Assembly: GCA_021787335.1 (NCBI GenBank)
Contig: JAJYMC010000062.1
Span: 154,181 to 218,180, forward strand
Direction of reading: 5' to 3'
DNA: 64,000 nucleotides
Origin: Bacillota bacterium
GTDB lineage: Bacteria > Bacillota > Sulfobacillia > JAJYWN01 > JAJZPE01
In this document: one piece after another, positions 42,619 through 51,962 of the stretch
How the letters are laid out: the number at the start of each line of letters is the position of its first letter
Numbering within the stretch: the stretch's first letter is position 1
Notes under the pieces: generated by a model
Seen by the model: the letters and a program-made list of their open reading frames with translations, nothing else
Told to the model about the DNA's origin: nothing
Database searches by the model: none
Position numbers and translations under genes: made by a program

Positions 42619-43205
42619 GGAAGCCGCTCAGAGTGGTGCTTATCTCGCTGCTTATCTTCATCGTCGACTTCGTGACCCTGGAGAACCGCCTCGTCACCAC
42701 AAGCTCGACCCTGCAACTGGTCGGTGGGCTCGTTGCCGTCCTGGCTGTAGCGGGCATCGTGTGGGGACTCATCCTCATGGTCAAGACCGGCCGTCCAGGC
42801 CGGCTTCTCACGCCTCGCATCCGGCCGGTGCCAGCCACACCCGCCGAAAAAACGGCGGAACCGCCTCGACGACGAAGCCGGTTCCGCCCGCTCAAAGTCC
42901 TGATGGGCCTGGCCATTCTCGGCTCGTGGTTCATCGTGCTCCCGATCCTCGTCCATAAGAACCTCATCGCCCCGGCGGCGGACTACGTGCCGGGGCCGTG
43001 GGTGGCGGAGGCATTTCTCAGCCTGTTCGCCCTGGCGCTGCAGTGCTTCGCCCCGACGCCGGTGGCCCTGGTATTCTGGCCGTCCTTGGGGGTGGGCTTG
43101 TACTTCCTCTTCAGCCGGAAAGACAGACCCGTCCTGGACCCACTTCTCGGAATCGCGGCGGCGGTGCTGGTGTTCGTGTTGTTTCGCTTCGTGGCCCCGC
43201 TCTGA
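42615..43205 (+). CDS. Membrane protein of unknown function
   Basis: 196 residues from ATG 42615. About five hydrophobic segments (PLRVVLISLLIFIVDFV, LVGGLVAVLAVAGIVWGLI, VLMGLAILGSWFIVLPILV, FLSLFALALQCFAP, LGIAAAVLVFVLFRFV) surround a basic, Pro-rich cytoplasmic loop (~65-95). No family recognised. A terminator follows directly, so it is a single-gene unit or two with the leader ORF. Confidence 0.65.
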   Translation: MRKPLRVVLISLLIFIVDFVTLENRLVTTSSTLQLVGGLVAVLAVAGIVWGLILMVKTGRPGRLLTPRIRPVPATPAEKTAEPPRRRSRFRPLKVLMGLAILGSWFIVLPILVHKNLIAPAADYVPGPWVAEAFLSLFALALQCFAPTPVALVFWPSLGVGLYFLFSRKDRPVLDPLLGIAAAVLVFVLFRFVAPL

Positions 43206-43230
43206 CATCGGTTTTCGGCCCCATTCAACA

Positions 43231-43279
43231 GGCTCCCGCCGTGAGGGCTCACTCCTGAGCCAGCGTGGGCGGGAGCCTT
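43231..43279 (+). terminator. Terminator after the membrane protein gene
   Basis: GGCTCCCGCC (43231) pairs with GGCGGGAGCC (around 43267-43276) enclosing a smaller GAGGGCTCACTCCTGAGCC-type stem, followed by TTCTTTAT. Confidence 0.8.
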
Positions 43280-43587
43280 CTTTATCGGCTCTATCGCTGA
43301 CCGCAATTCGTCTCACGGGCCGGCAGACACGGAAATGCCACCCGCCGGGACTCAAAAGGGGGGGCGACTGATCGGGCGCGCGGCGGGCTCTACACCCCCA
43401 AAGGCCCGCTCTTTCCCACGGAGTTCCACGGCGGATGGCGCCAAAACCCCTCGACGGGGGGGCCGCGTTTCCTGCTGTCGAATACCTCGTTGGTGGACTC
43501 CCGATTCGGCGCCTAGTGTGGTAGTATTGAGCCGGAAAGCCGCTAACCTATGATTTTGAAGCCGGGTCGCCGTGCCGGCGCAGCGCA

Positions 43588-43644
43588 ATATCGCCATGTC
43601 GCCGCGCCGCCATGTCGCCATGTCCATATCGCCATGTCGCCGCG
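43588..43644. repeat. Direct repeats before the NarL-type regulator gene
   Basis: ATATCGCCATGTCGCCGCG occurs at 43588-43606 and 43626-43644, with further CGCCATGTC copies between, ending 7 bases before the ribosome site. It may be an operator or an mRNA element. The rest of 43280-43587 shows nothing recognisable. Confidence 0.55.
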
Positions 43645-43666
43645 TCGAAGTGGAGGGAATCGCAGC

Positions 43667-44353
43667 ATGAAGATCCTGGTGGTCGACGATCACGAGATTG
43701 TCCGTGTCGGTCTGCGCGCCATTCTTTCGCGGCAGCCGGGCTGGGAAGTGGTGGGAGAGGCGGCCAATAGCGATGAGGCTGTGCGTCTGGCCAGGGAGAC
43801 CAGCCCCGATGTGGTTCTCATGGACGTCCGCCTGCCCGACCGCAGCGGCACCGAGGCTTGCCGAGAGATTCTTTCCGACAGCCCGGGGATTAAGGTCCTC
43901 ATGCTCACCTCGTACCCGGACGAGGAGGCGGTCTATGGTTCCGTGTTGGCCGGCGCTTCCGGCTATGTGCTGAAAGACATTGGCAGCGAGAACCTGTTGC
44001 AGGCCATCGCCCGGGTGTACCGGGGCGAATCCCTACTCGACCCGGCCGTCACCCGGTCGGTGCTTGGGCAGCTCAGGATCTGGCTCAAGGAGGGGTATGG
44101 CCAGGCCGGTCCGGCCGGGGCCGGAGAGGCTTTGACCGAGCGGGAGGACGGCATCCTGAGGTTCATCGGCGAGGGACTGACCAATCGAGAGATTGCCGAG
44201 CGCTTGTACCTGAGCGAGAAGACAGTCCGGAACCACGTCAGTCACCTCCTGGCCAAGCTCGACCTGAGAAATCGCGCCCAGCTTGCGGTCTACGCCACCA
44301 CCAAGCGGCCTGCGCCAGAACGTCCCAGGGGCGGACCCGACCGCCGCCGGTGA
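43667..44353 (+). CDS. NarL/FixJ-family response regulator
   Basis: ATG 43667 with TGGAGGG upstream gives 228 residues. The receiver domain has LVVDDHEIVRVGLRA, the phosphoacceptor in LMDVRLPDRSGTE, TSYPDEEAVYGSVLAGASGY and LKDI. The LuxR-type helix-turn-helix is LTEREDGILRFIGEGLTNRE then IAERLYLSEKTVRNHVSHLL. A ~25-residue linker separates them. Partner of the kinase encoded next. Likely controls the heme lipoprotein gene or others; target unknown. Confidence 0.9.
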   Translation: MKILVVDDHEIVRVGLRAILSRQPGWEVVGEAANSDEAVRLARETSPDVVLMDVRLPDRSGTEACREILSDSPGIKVLMLTSYPDEEAVYGSVLAGASGYVLKDIGSENLLQAIARVYRGESLLDPAVTRSVLGQLRIWLKEGYGQAGPAGAGEALTEREDGILRFIGEGLTNREIAERLYLSEKTVRNHVSHLLAKLDLRNRAQLAVYATTKRPAPERPRGGPDRRR

Positions 44354-44381
44354 GCCGGGGAAAGAGGACGAGGTGCTCATC

Positions 44382-45812
44382 ATGACCGAACTGTTCACGG
44401 TCCACCGTCCGTTGGTCTTCTTCAGCTACGGGTTGTCTTTTTTTGTCATGGGACTGACGGTGGCCGTCCAGTGGCGAGGGATCTCCCGTTTGAGGCTGGC
44501 CCAGAACCTTTGGCTGCTGGCCGGCTTCGGACTCCTGCACGGCCTGGCCGAGTGGGGGTACGTCTTCGTTCCGCTCCAGGTGGGCTATCTGGGAACAGGT
44601 CCTTTTTTCACCCTGAAGGTCATCCACGCTACCTTGACGGCCGTGTCCTTTGCCTTTCTGTTGGCCTTCGGCTTAAGGGTGGTGTCCGCTTACCTGCCGC
44701 CGTCCCTCGCCAGTTGGCCGGGGTTGCCGGGGTTGGTGAGAGGCCTGCCGGTGGCCGTCATGCTCATCTGGAGCCTTTCGTTCGCCGCGGTTCGCTGGCT
44801 GGTCTTCCGAAACGACGTCGAGGCCTGGTTCGAGGCCGCTGATCTGTGGGCTCGCTACTTGATGGCCCTGCCGGGGGCGACCCTCACGGCGGCGGGGCTT
44901 TTCGCCCAAGCCCGCGAATTCCGGGACCTGGGCTATCCGCGGGTCTGGCGGGATTTTCGCGGGGCGGCGGCGGTGTTCGCGTTCTACGCTCTGGTGGCTG
45001 GGGTCATCGTCCCAGGGGCCCCTTTTTTCCCTGCCTCGGTGATCAATCAGGACAACTTCTTCCGGTTGACCGGAATTCCGGTGCAGGTCTTTCGGGCTGT
45101 CTGTGGCCTCCTCGTCGCCATCTCCGTCATCGGCGGCATGGAAGTCTTTGCCCTGGAGACCAGGCGCCGCTTGGAGGAAGCCGAAAAAAGGCAGGCCGCC
45201 TTGATGGAAAGGGTACAGATCGGCCGTGACCTGCATGATGGTCTGCTGCAAGACCTTTATGGCCTCTCCCTCCATCTCGAGGTGATTGGGCAACTGGTCG
45301 AAGGAGACGCGGCCAAGGCCAAGGCGGAGATTACGGCCATCCTGTCGACCCTGCGCCGGGTCACGCGGAGCGCCCGCTCCTATGTCCTCGGAATACCGCC
45401 GACCACCCTGACCGATCCGACGGTTCTGGACAGCCGCCTCCACGAGCTGGCGGCCGAGCTTAGGTTGATGGGCATCCAGGTGGAACTGTCCTTGGACCAG
45501 GAAGCCCTGCGCGTACTCCCGCCCGAGGTGGCCCACCAACTGGTGCCAGTGGCTCAAGAAGCCCTGGGCAACGTGAAGCGGCACGCCGGGGCGACCAGGG
45601 TGGAGGTGTGCCTGCGGCGTCAGGAGAAGGGCCTTCTCTTCATCGTCCACGACAACGGGCGTGGCTTCCTGCCCGACGCGGTGGACGAAAGGGTGCATCG
45701 CGGGTTGGCCAACATGAGAGCCCGAGCCGGGCAGATGGGAGCCCGGTGGGAGGTCCGGTCGGCGCCGGGACACGGCACTGAGGTCAGGATGGTCTTGGAC
45801 CGGGACAGATGA
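44382..45812 (+). CDS. Membrane sensor histidine kinase, HisKA_3 (NarL-type partner)
   Basis: ~476 residues. ATG 44382 or GTG 44373 are both possible; they are preceded by AAAGAGG/GAGG. Seven or so N-terminal membrane spans (to ~265) form an input domain with conserved-looking aromatic residues but no recognised family. The dimerisation region has the phosphorylated His in GRDLHDGLLQDLYGLSLHLE. The ATPase has VAQEALGNVKRHAGAT, IVHDNGRGF and RGLANMRARAGQMG. It should phosphorylate the upstream response regulator. Confidence 0.87.
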   Translation: MTELFTVHRPLVFFSYGLSFFVMGLTVAVQWRGISRLRLAQNLWLLAGFGLLHGLAEWGYVFVPLQVGYLGTGPFFTLKVIHATLTAVSFAFLLAFGLRVVSAYLPPSLASWPGLPGLVRGLPVAVMLIWSLSFAAVRWLVFRNDVEAWFEAADLWARYLMALPGATLTAAGLFAQAREFRDLGYPRVWRDFRGAAAVFAFYALVAGVIVPGAPFFPASVINQDNFFRLTGIPVQVFRAVCGLLVAISVIGGMEVFALETRRRLEEAEKRQAALMERVQIGRDLHDGLLQDLYGLSLHLEVIGQLVEGDAAKAKAEITAILSTLRRVTRSARSYVLGIPPTTLTDPTVLDSRLHELAAELRLMGIQVELSLDQEALRVLPPEVAHQLVPVAQEALGNVKRHAGATRVEVCLRRQEKGLLFIVHDNGRGFLPDAVDERVHRGLANMRARAGQMGARWEVRSAPGHGTEVRMVLDRDR

Positions 45813-45838
45813 CCCTGGCAAGAGAGGTCATCTGTCCC
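45802..45838 (+). terminator. Stem-loop after the histidine kinase gene
   Basis: GGGACAGATGACC (45802) pairs perfectly with GGTCATCTGTCCC (45826-45838). It overlaps the kinase stop codon. No T run follows, so it may be a terminator or an mRNA-stabilising hairpin. Confidence 0.55.
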
Positions 45839-45981
45839 GTCGCTTTTGGGGACAGGTGTAACTTTGCGAAACATGGCACAAACCCTGATAATCTTGGGAG
45901 AGGGGGAAAAGCTGACCTTTGGGCACCCAGTTGCCGAAGGGTCGGGTTTTGCCCAACGCTCCATATAAGGGGGAAAGCCAT

Positions 45982-46575
45982 GTGAAGAAGTATCGCTGGA
46001 TGGTCCTGTTGCTCCCTGTCATTGCCGTGGCGCTTCTGGCCGCCGGGTGCGGGACCAATAAGAACCAGACCCAGGTGGCCGACCTGCAACAGCGGGTAGG
46101 CGCCATCGAGAACAAGGTCGGCAACGTCGAAGGGACGCCCTTCAACGGCAAGGACGTCTCCATCCTCGGGACCACCCCGAAGCTTGCCATCACCATGCGG
46201 GAGTATGGTGACCGCTTCAGCGACATGTACTATGCCGCCAAGGGCGGCAACTGGGCTCTGGCCGCCTATCTCGACCATTACCTCCGGGCTTCTTTGAACT
46301 GGACCAAGGTCACCAAGCCCAAGGAACAGGACGCCATCAAGAGCTTCAACCAGGCCTCTCTCGACCCGCTCCTGGTCACGGTGGGAAACAAAGACTGGCC
46401 CGCCTTCCTGGCCCAGTATCAGAAGACCCTTGACGGCTGCAACGCCTGCCACAAGGCCTTGGGCTATGGCTTCATCACGCTCGGCATGCCGAAGGCCCCC
46501 GCCGACAACCACTTCGACTATACCCAGAAGACCGCGCCCACAGACTTCAAAGAATTCGTAATGCCTGGCAAGTAA
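45982..46575 (+). CDS. Lipoprotein with a single c-type heme motif
   Basis: GTG 45982 with AAGGGGG ahead gives 197 residues. The signal peptide LLLPVIAVALLAAGC has a lipobox, so it should be anchored outside the membrane. A short coiled-coil region (QVADLQQRVGAIENKVGNVE) follows. Near the C-terminus, DGCNACHKALGYGF has one CxxCH heme-attachment site. It has no clear family match beyond a cytochrome-like helical protein. Next to the two-component system on the same strand. Confidence 0.72.
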   Translation: MKKYRWMVLLLPVIAVALLAAGCGTNKNQTQVADLQQRVGAIENKVGNVEGTPFNGKDVSILGTTPKLAITMREYGDRFSDMYYAAKGGNWALAAYLDHYLRASLNWTKVTKPKEQDAIKSFNQASLDPLLVTVGNKDWPAFLAQYQKTLDGCNACHKALGYGFITLGMPKAPADNHFDYTQKTAPTDFKEFVMPGK

Positions 46576-46604
46576 ACGTCTTGCGCCATCCGCGAAAAAC
46601 CAGA

Positions 46605-46637
46605 AGGCGCCAACACCCGCCCGGGGTGCTGGCGCCT
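46605..46637. terminator. Bidirectional terminator between the heme lipoprotein and cysK
   Basis: GGCGCCAACACCC pairs with GGGTGCTGGCGCC (one mismatch) around GCCCG, between converging genes. Confidence 0.75.
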
Positions 46638-46689
46638 CTGATTATCTTCGGGGCCCGGCGGGCTCTTCAGTGCCCCCGAGCCCCGCCGC

Positions 46690-47631
46690 TCAACGATACA
46701 GATCCGTGCTCAGATACTTCAGCCCGGTATCGTTGACGATGGTCACGAGCTGGCCCGCCGACATGGTCCCGGCCACCTTCAGGGCGGCGGCCACGTTCGC
46801 CCCCGACGAATACCCGGCGAAAAGCCCCTCCTCGACCGCCAAGCGGCGGGCGGTCTGGGCGGCCTCTTCATCGGTGACGGTGACCACCTCGTCCGTCAGG
46901 GCGGGGTCGTAGAACTTGGGGACGGTCCCCGTGGCGATGCCCTGAATGTGATGCCCCGTGACGGGCCCGCCCGAAATGGGCGCCGATGTCGCCGGCTCGA
47001 CCACCACCACCTTTATCTTGGGGTTGTGCTTCTTCAGGGCATAGGCGACCCCCATGGCGGTGCCCGCCGACCCGACCGCGGCCACGAAGGCGTCCAGTTG
47101 GCCGTCGGTCTGCCGGATGATCTCCGGTCCGGTGGTCTCGCGGTGGGTCAGGACGTTGTCCTCGTTCTCAAACTGGTCGACCCAGAAACCGTCGCGGTCC
47201 CGGGCGATCTCGTCGGCCTTGGCCTTGGCGCGCAGATAGTCCTGGGTGGTCACGACGCCCCGGGTGGGGGAGCCGGCCGGGATCAGGACGACTTCCGCGC
47301 CCAGGGCGCGGAGCATCTGCCGGCGCTCCTCGCTCATGGTCTCCGACATCACCGCCACCATGTGGTAGCCTCTGGCGGCGCAGACGATGGCGAGGCCGGT
47401 GCCCAGGTTGCCCGACGTCTGGCTGACCACCACCGAGCCGGGCTTCAAGAGCCCGCGGCGCTCCGCCCCCTCGATCATCCCCAGGGCCGTCCGGTCCTTG
47501 AGGCTCAGGCCGGGGTTGAAGAACTCCACCTTCGCCAGGACCTCGGCCGCAAGCCCCCGGGTGACCCGCTTGAGGCGCAGGAGCGGTGTGTTCCCAATGA
47601 GTTCGGTGATGCCGTCGGCGATCTCAGCCAT
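46690..47631 (-). CDS. cysK: Cysteine synthase (O-acetylserine sulfhydrylase)
   Basis: ATG 47631 with GGAGGA upstream gives 313 residues. PLP-dependent fold type II: GNTPLLRLKR, the PLP lysine in PGLSLKDRTALGMIEGA, QTSGNLGTGLAIVCAARG, the phosphate loop GSAGTAMGVA and GYSSGANVAA. Converts O-acetylserine and sulfide to cysteine. A CBS-like or other O-acetylserine lyase paralogue is possible. It converges with the heme lipoprotein gene. Confidence 0.9.
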   Translation of the reverse strand: MAEIADGITELIGNTPLLRLKRVTRGLAAEVLAKVEFFNPGLSLKDRTALGMIEGAERRGLLKPGSVVVSQTSGNLGTGLAIVCAARGYHMVAVMSETMSEERRQMLRALGAEVVLIPAGSPTRGVVTTQDYLRAKAKADEIARDRDGFWVDQFENEDNVLTHRETTGPEIIRQTDGQLDAFVAAVGSAGTAMGVAYALKKHNPKIKVVVVEPATSAPISGGPVTGHHIQGIATGTVPKFYDPALTDEVVTVTDEEAAQTARRLAVEEGLFAGYSSGANVAAALKVAGTMSAGQLVTIVNDTGLKYLSTDLYR

Positions 47632-47925
47632 TGACTGAATCCTCCTGTCTTGTGTCCTCGTCGTCCCCAATGTTCGACGCCAGCCATACAGGTTGAATTC
47701 GGCTTAATAGCCCGGCACTCCTCTACGTCGGGCCAGCCTGCGGGGTGTCCAGTGGCCCACTGACAATCCGGTAAGAGACGGGGCTGACCCTACCGATTCA
47801 ACAGCTTTCGAGCAGGAAATCGTAACCAGGTCAGAGAAAGCTGGAGACCAACAACAGCTTCGGTTCGACAGCCGCGGAAGAGGTTACCTGTCCAGTGCCA
47901 TCAACTTGGCAGGGGGCGGTGCGGG
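47632..47925. other. Divergent region between cysK and gajA
   Basis: 294 bases; contains both promoters by inference. No T-box, riboswitch or clear operator was recognised. The ribosome site for gajA is AGGGGGCGGTG at ~47909. Confidence 0.4.
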
Positions 47926-49863
47926 ATGAGAGTCACAAACGTTAGGATAAGGAATTTCCGCTCTCTGGTAGACGTCACAATCCCAATGGATGACACCACG
48001 GTCATCGTGGGTGAGAACAACAGCGGGAAGAGCGCTCTTATCGATGCCATAAGGGCCGCGTTGACCCGCGTACCGTCCCGCCGGGGTTCGGCTTTTGCTG
48101 AGTATGATTTCCACCTACCTGACCAGTCAAGTGACCCCAAAGCCAGCCCTCCCATCTCCGTAGAGCTGGAGTTCGCCGAGAGCCGGCCGGACGAATGGCC
48201 CCAGGCGCTCATCCAGGCGTTGGCGGAAGTGGTTCAGACCGATCCTGTGCATGACGTCCACTTCATCAGGCTGCGGGTTACGTCGCAGTATGATCCTACC
48301 ACCAAGAGCTTCGATACCGCGTGGCACTTCCTGTCCGCCGACGGTCAGCAGTTAGTGGGGAGGGCGGGTCTTGGGTCGAACCTCCCGGCCCTGCTCCAAT
48401 ACGTTCCTGTCTTCTACCTCTCGGCGCTCCGGGACGCGGATGATGAATTCTCGTCCGGCTCACACTTCTGGGGGCAGATCCTCAGGTCAGTCGATATGCC
48501 CGAAGATAAACGGCTGGAAATTCAACGGAGCCTCGAACAACTGAACAGTGAAATCCTTCAGGCGGACCCACGGCTCGGCAAGGTGACCGACACTATGGCC
48601 AAAATGAGGGGGGTCGTCTCCGCCGGCGGGAAAGGCGCGGTCGCCATTAGGGCTCTTCCACAGAAACCTTGGGAGCTCATGTCCAAGTCCGAAATCGTCG
48701 TGCGGAGCCTGGGTACGGATGCCTGGTTTCCGCTGAAACGCCACGGACAGGGTGTCCAGAGCCTGGCCGTCCTCTTTCTCTTTCAGGCCTTCGTCGAGCA
48801 CGTCCTCAAGTCGGCCTTCCAACCTGAAAGCGAGCCAATCCTAGCCCTCGAGGAGCCGGAAGCTCATCTCCACCCTCAAGCCGCGCGGTCCCTCTGGGAG
48901 CGGGTTAGAGAGCTGCCCGGGCAGAAGATTATCACCACCCACTCAACACATTTCATCCAGCACGTACCCCTCAAGAATCTGAGGCTCCTGCGGCGGGTCG
49001 GCCCCGCGACCGAGGTCCACTCCCTTCCAAGGTCCTTTCCTCTGGTGGTGCCAGGGAGCCCTGGCTTGCACAAGTTCTGCTCGGCCCGGGCGCCAAAGTA
49101 CTCGTTTGACCAGACCAATAGCCGTCTGGAGGTCTTCGGCACCGTCGACGACGGCGAGCTGACCGCGCTGAAGGGCTGTTTCAAGGGGTTTCCGGAGCCC
49201 GACCGGAGCAAGATTCACAAAGAGCTTGAAGAGCTAGCAAGAACCTCTCTGACGTTCATACCCGATGAGGAACTGTCTTCATTAGAGACGTTCGCTCAAA
49301 GGATGCGGGGTGAGATATTCTTCTCAAGGGCCTGGCTTCTCTGCGAAGGGCCGAGCGATTACTTCATCCTGCGCTGCTTCGCTGAGATGCTGGGGACCCC
49401 TCTGGACGCGGGCGGAGTCTCCGTTGTCGACTACCAGAATAGCGGCACACCTGGTGTTTTCGCCTCCCTCGCCCGAGCTTTTGGTTTCCCCTGGCACATG
49501 GTCTGCGACCACGACCAGGGTGGCAACGACCACATAGCCGATGTCTGCAAGCGGGGGTTCGACCCTTTGGAACTGAAGCATCGGATTCACCAGCTACAGG
49601 AAGGAGACTTGGAGCACTTCCTGATCAGGAATGGCTTTCAGGACGAACTGACCGATATCGCGTCGAGTCTAGGGGCTAAGTTGGCAGTCAAGCCGACTGA
49701 CGCCAGGTTTCAGGACGCTCTCGCCGAGTTCCTTGGGGCTCACAAGGTAACGGCGGCTTCCATGTTGGCCAAGCATCTCCTATCATTGAACGCAAGTGCA
49801 AGCCGCGTGCCCCGATTCTTCAAGGATCTCATCGAACTGGTGGTGGGCGAGGCCAATGCTTGA
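47926..49863 (+). CDS. gajA: Gabija-type GajA: OLD-family ATPase/TOPRIM nuclease
   Basis: 645 residues. The N-terminal ABC-type ATPase has VGENNSGKSALIDAI (~27-41) and LALEEPEAHLHPQAARSLW (~305-323), with TTHSTHFI after it. A C-terminal TOPRIM domain has LLCEGPSDYFILR (~472) and the metal-binding DHD in MVCDHDQGGNDHIA (~525). It is followed by a UvrD-like helicase gene, the standard GajA-GajB arrangement of Gabija anti-phage systems and class 2 OLD nucleases. GajA is a sequence-specific DNA-nicking enzyme inhibited by nucleotides in studied systems. Length is a little above usual (~580). Confidence 0.85.
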   Translation: MRVTNVRIRNFRSLVDVTIPMDDTTVIVGENNSGKSALIDAIRAALTRVPSRRGSAFAEYDFHLPDQSSDPKASPPISVELEFAESRPDEWPQALIQALAEVVQTDPVHDVHFIRLRVTSQYDPTTKSFDTAWHFLSADGQQLVGRAGLGSNLPALLQYVPVFYLSALRDADDEFSSGSHFWGQILRSVDMPEDKRLEIQRSLEQLNSEILQADPRLGKVTDTMAKMRGVVSAGGKGAVAIRALPQKPWELMSKSEIVVRSLGTDAWFPLKRHGQGVQSLAVLFLFQAFVEHVLKSAFQPESEPILALEEPEAHLHPQAARSLWERVRELPGQKIITTHSTHFIQHVPLKNLRLLRRVGPATEVHSLPRSFPLVVPGSPGLHKFCSARAPKYSFDQTNSRLEVFGTVDDGELTALKGCFKGFPEPDRSKIHKELEELARTSLTFIPDEELSSLETFAQRMRGEIFFSRAWLLCEGPSDYFILRCFAEMLGTPLDAGGVSVVDYQNSGTPGVFASLARAFGFPWHMVCDHDQGGNDHIADVCKRGFDPLELKHRIHQLQEGDLEHFLIRNGFQDELTDIASSLGAKLAVKPTDARFQDALAEFLGAHKVTAASMLAKHLLSLNASASRVPRFFKDLIELVVGEANA

Positions 49864-51799
49864 AACGACCAGTTCCATGCTGAAAGCGGCCTTGGCCGAA
49901 CTTAGCGATTCTCAACGTGAGGCGGCGGAATGGAGCAGGGGTCCGCTATTGGTGCTCGCGGGGCCGGGCTCCGGGAAGACGCGCGTCCTTACCGCTCGTA
50001 TCGCCCGAATCCTCGATTCCACGCGGGACAGGCCGTTCCGTATCCTCGGGCTCACCTTCACCAACAAAGCGGCCGACGAGATGCGCGTTCGGGTGGAGCG
50101 CTTGGTGCCTGGTCAGGAACGCCGCCTTTTCCTCGGCACGTTCCACTCGTTCTGCGCCGATGTGCTGAGGCAACACGGGGTACATGTAGGAATCAAGCCG
50201 GATTACAGAATCTACTCATCAACCGACGACATCGCGGCCATCATGCAGGAGGCCGTGGCCAAGGCCTCGCGGGTCAACGGGTCCGTGTTGCCCACCGATA
50301 CCACCCTCCAGCCCATCATCGACAACCTCAGAGCCCTCCTGGTGTCGCCGGAAGAGGTTCCAGCGCGTCTGCACGACCAGGAACTGGCCGGGCGCGTCAT
50401 GGTGGTCTACCAGGCCTACGAGGAGCAACTGAAAGCGGCCAACGCCCTGGACTTCAACTCCTTGCTCTATCACGCGTGCGAGCTCTTCGGTAAGTACCCG
50501 GCCCTGGGCAAGCAGTACCGGACGGTCTACCAATACTGGTGTGTGGATGAGTTCCAGGACACCAATCACGCCCAGTACACTCTGCTCAAGCTCATGGCGG
50601 GTGGTGTGTTCAGGGAGGTCTTCGTGGTAGCCGACGACGATCAGATCATCTACCAGTGGAACGGTGCCAGCTACCAGAGGATTGAGAACCTCATCTCCGA
50701 CTTCCAGCCCCAGGTCCTTCAGCTGCCGGTTAATTACCGTTGCCCGGCCGAAGTGGTCGACCTGGCAAACCGGCTGATCAGTCATAACCTACTCCGAACG
50801 AGAGACAAAGAGCCCCTCCAGGCCGTCCGTGAGCGGGCCCCCGTGTTTGGGAGCGTTATCCGCATCTCCGTGCTGGATTCGGACCGTGACGAGGCCGAGT
50901 TCGTGGCCGCCGATATCGCTGACCGGCACCGGGATGACCTGGGCCGGGTGGCCGTGCTGGGACGGAACCGGTCACTGCTGGAAGGAGTCAAGGGGGCTCT
51001 CCAAAGCCAGGGCATCAGAGCGGTCATCGCCCAGAGGCGCGACAGTTTCGCCAGCGCTCCTTTCATCTGGATGCACTCATGCCTGCGCCAGAGCAACAAC
51101 CGTGTTGATGCTCGGAATCTCGAATCCCTGGTGGGTTCGTTCAACCAGATATCGGGTCTTGAGATATCCGTCTCCGACCTTGTGGCGACGGCTCGAGCGA
51201 AGCACGGTGACCTCCTGAGGGAATGGGCCGATACCACAAAGGCCCAAGCCGTCGACACCGACGTTAGGGAAGCCGCGGTCAACGTATCGGAGCTGCTTGT
51301 TCAAGGCGCAGATTACAAGGGTTTCGTCGACCGCTCCTTGGCGTGGTTTCGAAAGTTGGCGCCGGATAGTGGGACCCAGGAGCAGTTTGCCGGGTTCAGT
51401 GACGACTTGCGGGTCTGGACCGAACTGAGCAAGGACATCAGGGCAAGCCTCGGTGTCGCGCCATCCCTCCAGAACTTCCTGCAGGAGCTGGACCTCAGGT
51501 CCAAGGAACCTCCGGCTGACGCCTCCACGGTGACCCTGATGACCATCCACGGCGCGAAGGGCAAGGAATTCGACCATGTTTACCTCATCGGCTTGGCCGA
51601 GGATGTCATTCCCTCTTTCCAGAGCAAACGCCGGGGTGACCGCAGCCCGGAGATGGAGGAGGAACGGCGCAACTGCTTCGTGGCCATCACGAGGGCTCAG
51701 AAGACCCTGACCCTGACCCGGGCCAGAAAATACCACGGCTGGGCCAAGGAGCCGTCCCGCTTCATTCGAGAGATGGGTCTGGCGCCAGGGCGGGAATGA
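49856..51799 (+). CDS. gajB: Gabija-type GajB: UvrD-like helicase
   Basis: ATG 49856 overlaps the gajA stop by 8 bases with GAGG upstream, giving 648 residues. Superfamily 1 motifs: Q/Walker A DSQREAAEW then LAGPGSGKTRVLTARIARI, Walker B CVDEFQDTNHAQY, motif III VADDDQIIYQWNGA, motif V TIHGAKGKEFDHVYLIGLAE and motif VI RRNCFVAITRAQKTL. It is longer than the reference GajB (~500). It works with GajA against phage; being UvrD-like, a DNA repair role is the alternative, but the coupling favours Gabija. Confidence 0.85.
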   Translation: MLETTSSMLKAALAELSDSQREAAEWSRGPLLVLAGPGSGKTRVLTARIARILDSTRDRPFRILGLTFTNKAADEMRVRVERLVPGQERRLFLGTFHSFCADVLRQHGVHVGIKPDYRIYSSTDDIAAIMQEAVAKASRVNGSVLPTDTTLQPIIDNLRALLVSPEEVPARLHDQELAGRVMVVYQAYEEQLKAANALDFNSLLYHACELFGKYPALGKQYRTVYQYWCVDEFQDTNHAQYTLLKLMAGGVFREVFVVADDDQIIYQWNGASYQRIENLISDFQPQVLQLPVNYRCPAEVVDLANRLISHNLLRTRDKEPLQAVRERAPVFGSVIRISVLDSDRDEAEFVAADIADRHRDDLGRVAVLGRNRSLLEGVKGALQSQGIRAVIAQRRDSFASAPFIWMHSCLRQSNNRVDARNLESLVGSFNQISGLEISVSDLVATARAKHGDLLREWADTTKAQAVDTDVREAAVNVSELLVQGADYKGFVDRSLAWFRKLAPDSGTQEQFAGFSDDLRVWTELSKDIRASLGVAPSLQNFLQELDLRSKEPPADASTVTLMTIHGAKGKEFDHVYLIGLAEDVIPSFQSKRRGDRSPEMEEERRNCFVAITRAQKTLTLTRARKYHGWAKEPSRFIREMGLAPGRE

Positions 51800-51817
51800 G
51801 CCGCGCGGGCCTCCGGA

Positions 51818-51856
51818 ACCACAGCTCAGCACTCCCAGAACCACAGCTCAACACCT
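51818..51856. repeat. Short direct repeat after gajB
   Basis: GAACCACAGCTCAGCAC (51818) and GAACCACAGCTCAACAC (51840), 22 bases apart, just downstream of the gajB stop. Possibly a remnant of a duplication. Confidence 0.6.
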
Positions 51857-51962
51857 AGGACTTTGTAACCTGAGCCAGCTTCGGGTTTTTCGGGAAGACA
51901 CACAAGGCGGATGCACGGCGCACCCGCCTTGGACATTAGCCTGATGTTTCCCAACCGGCAAG

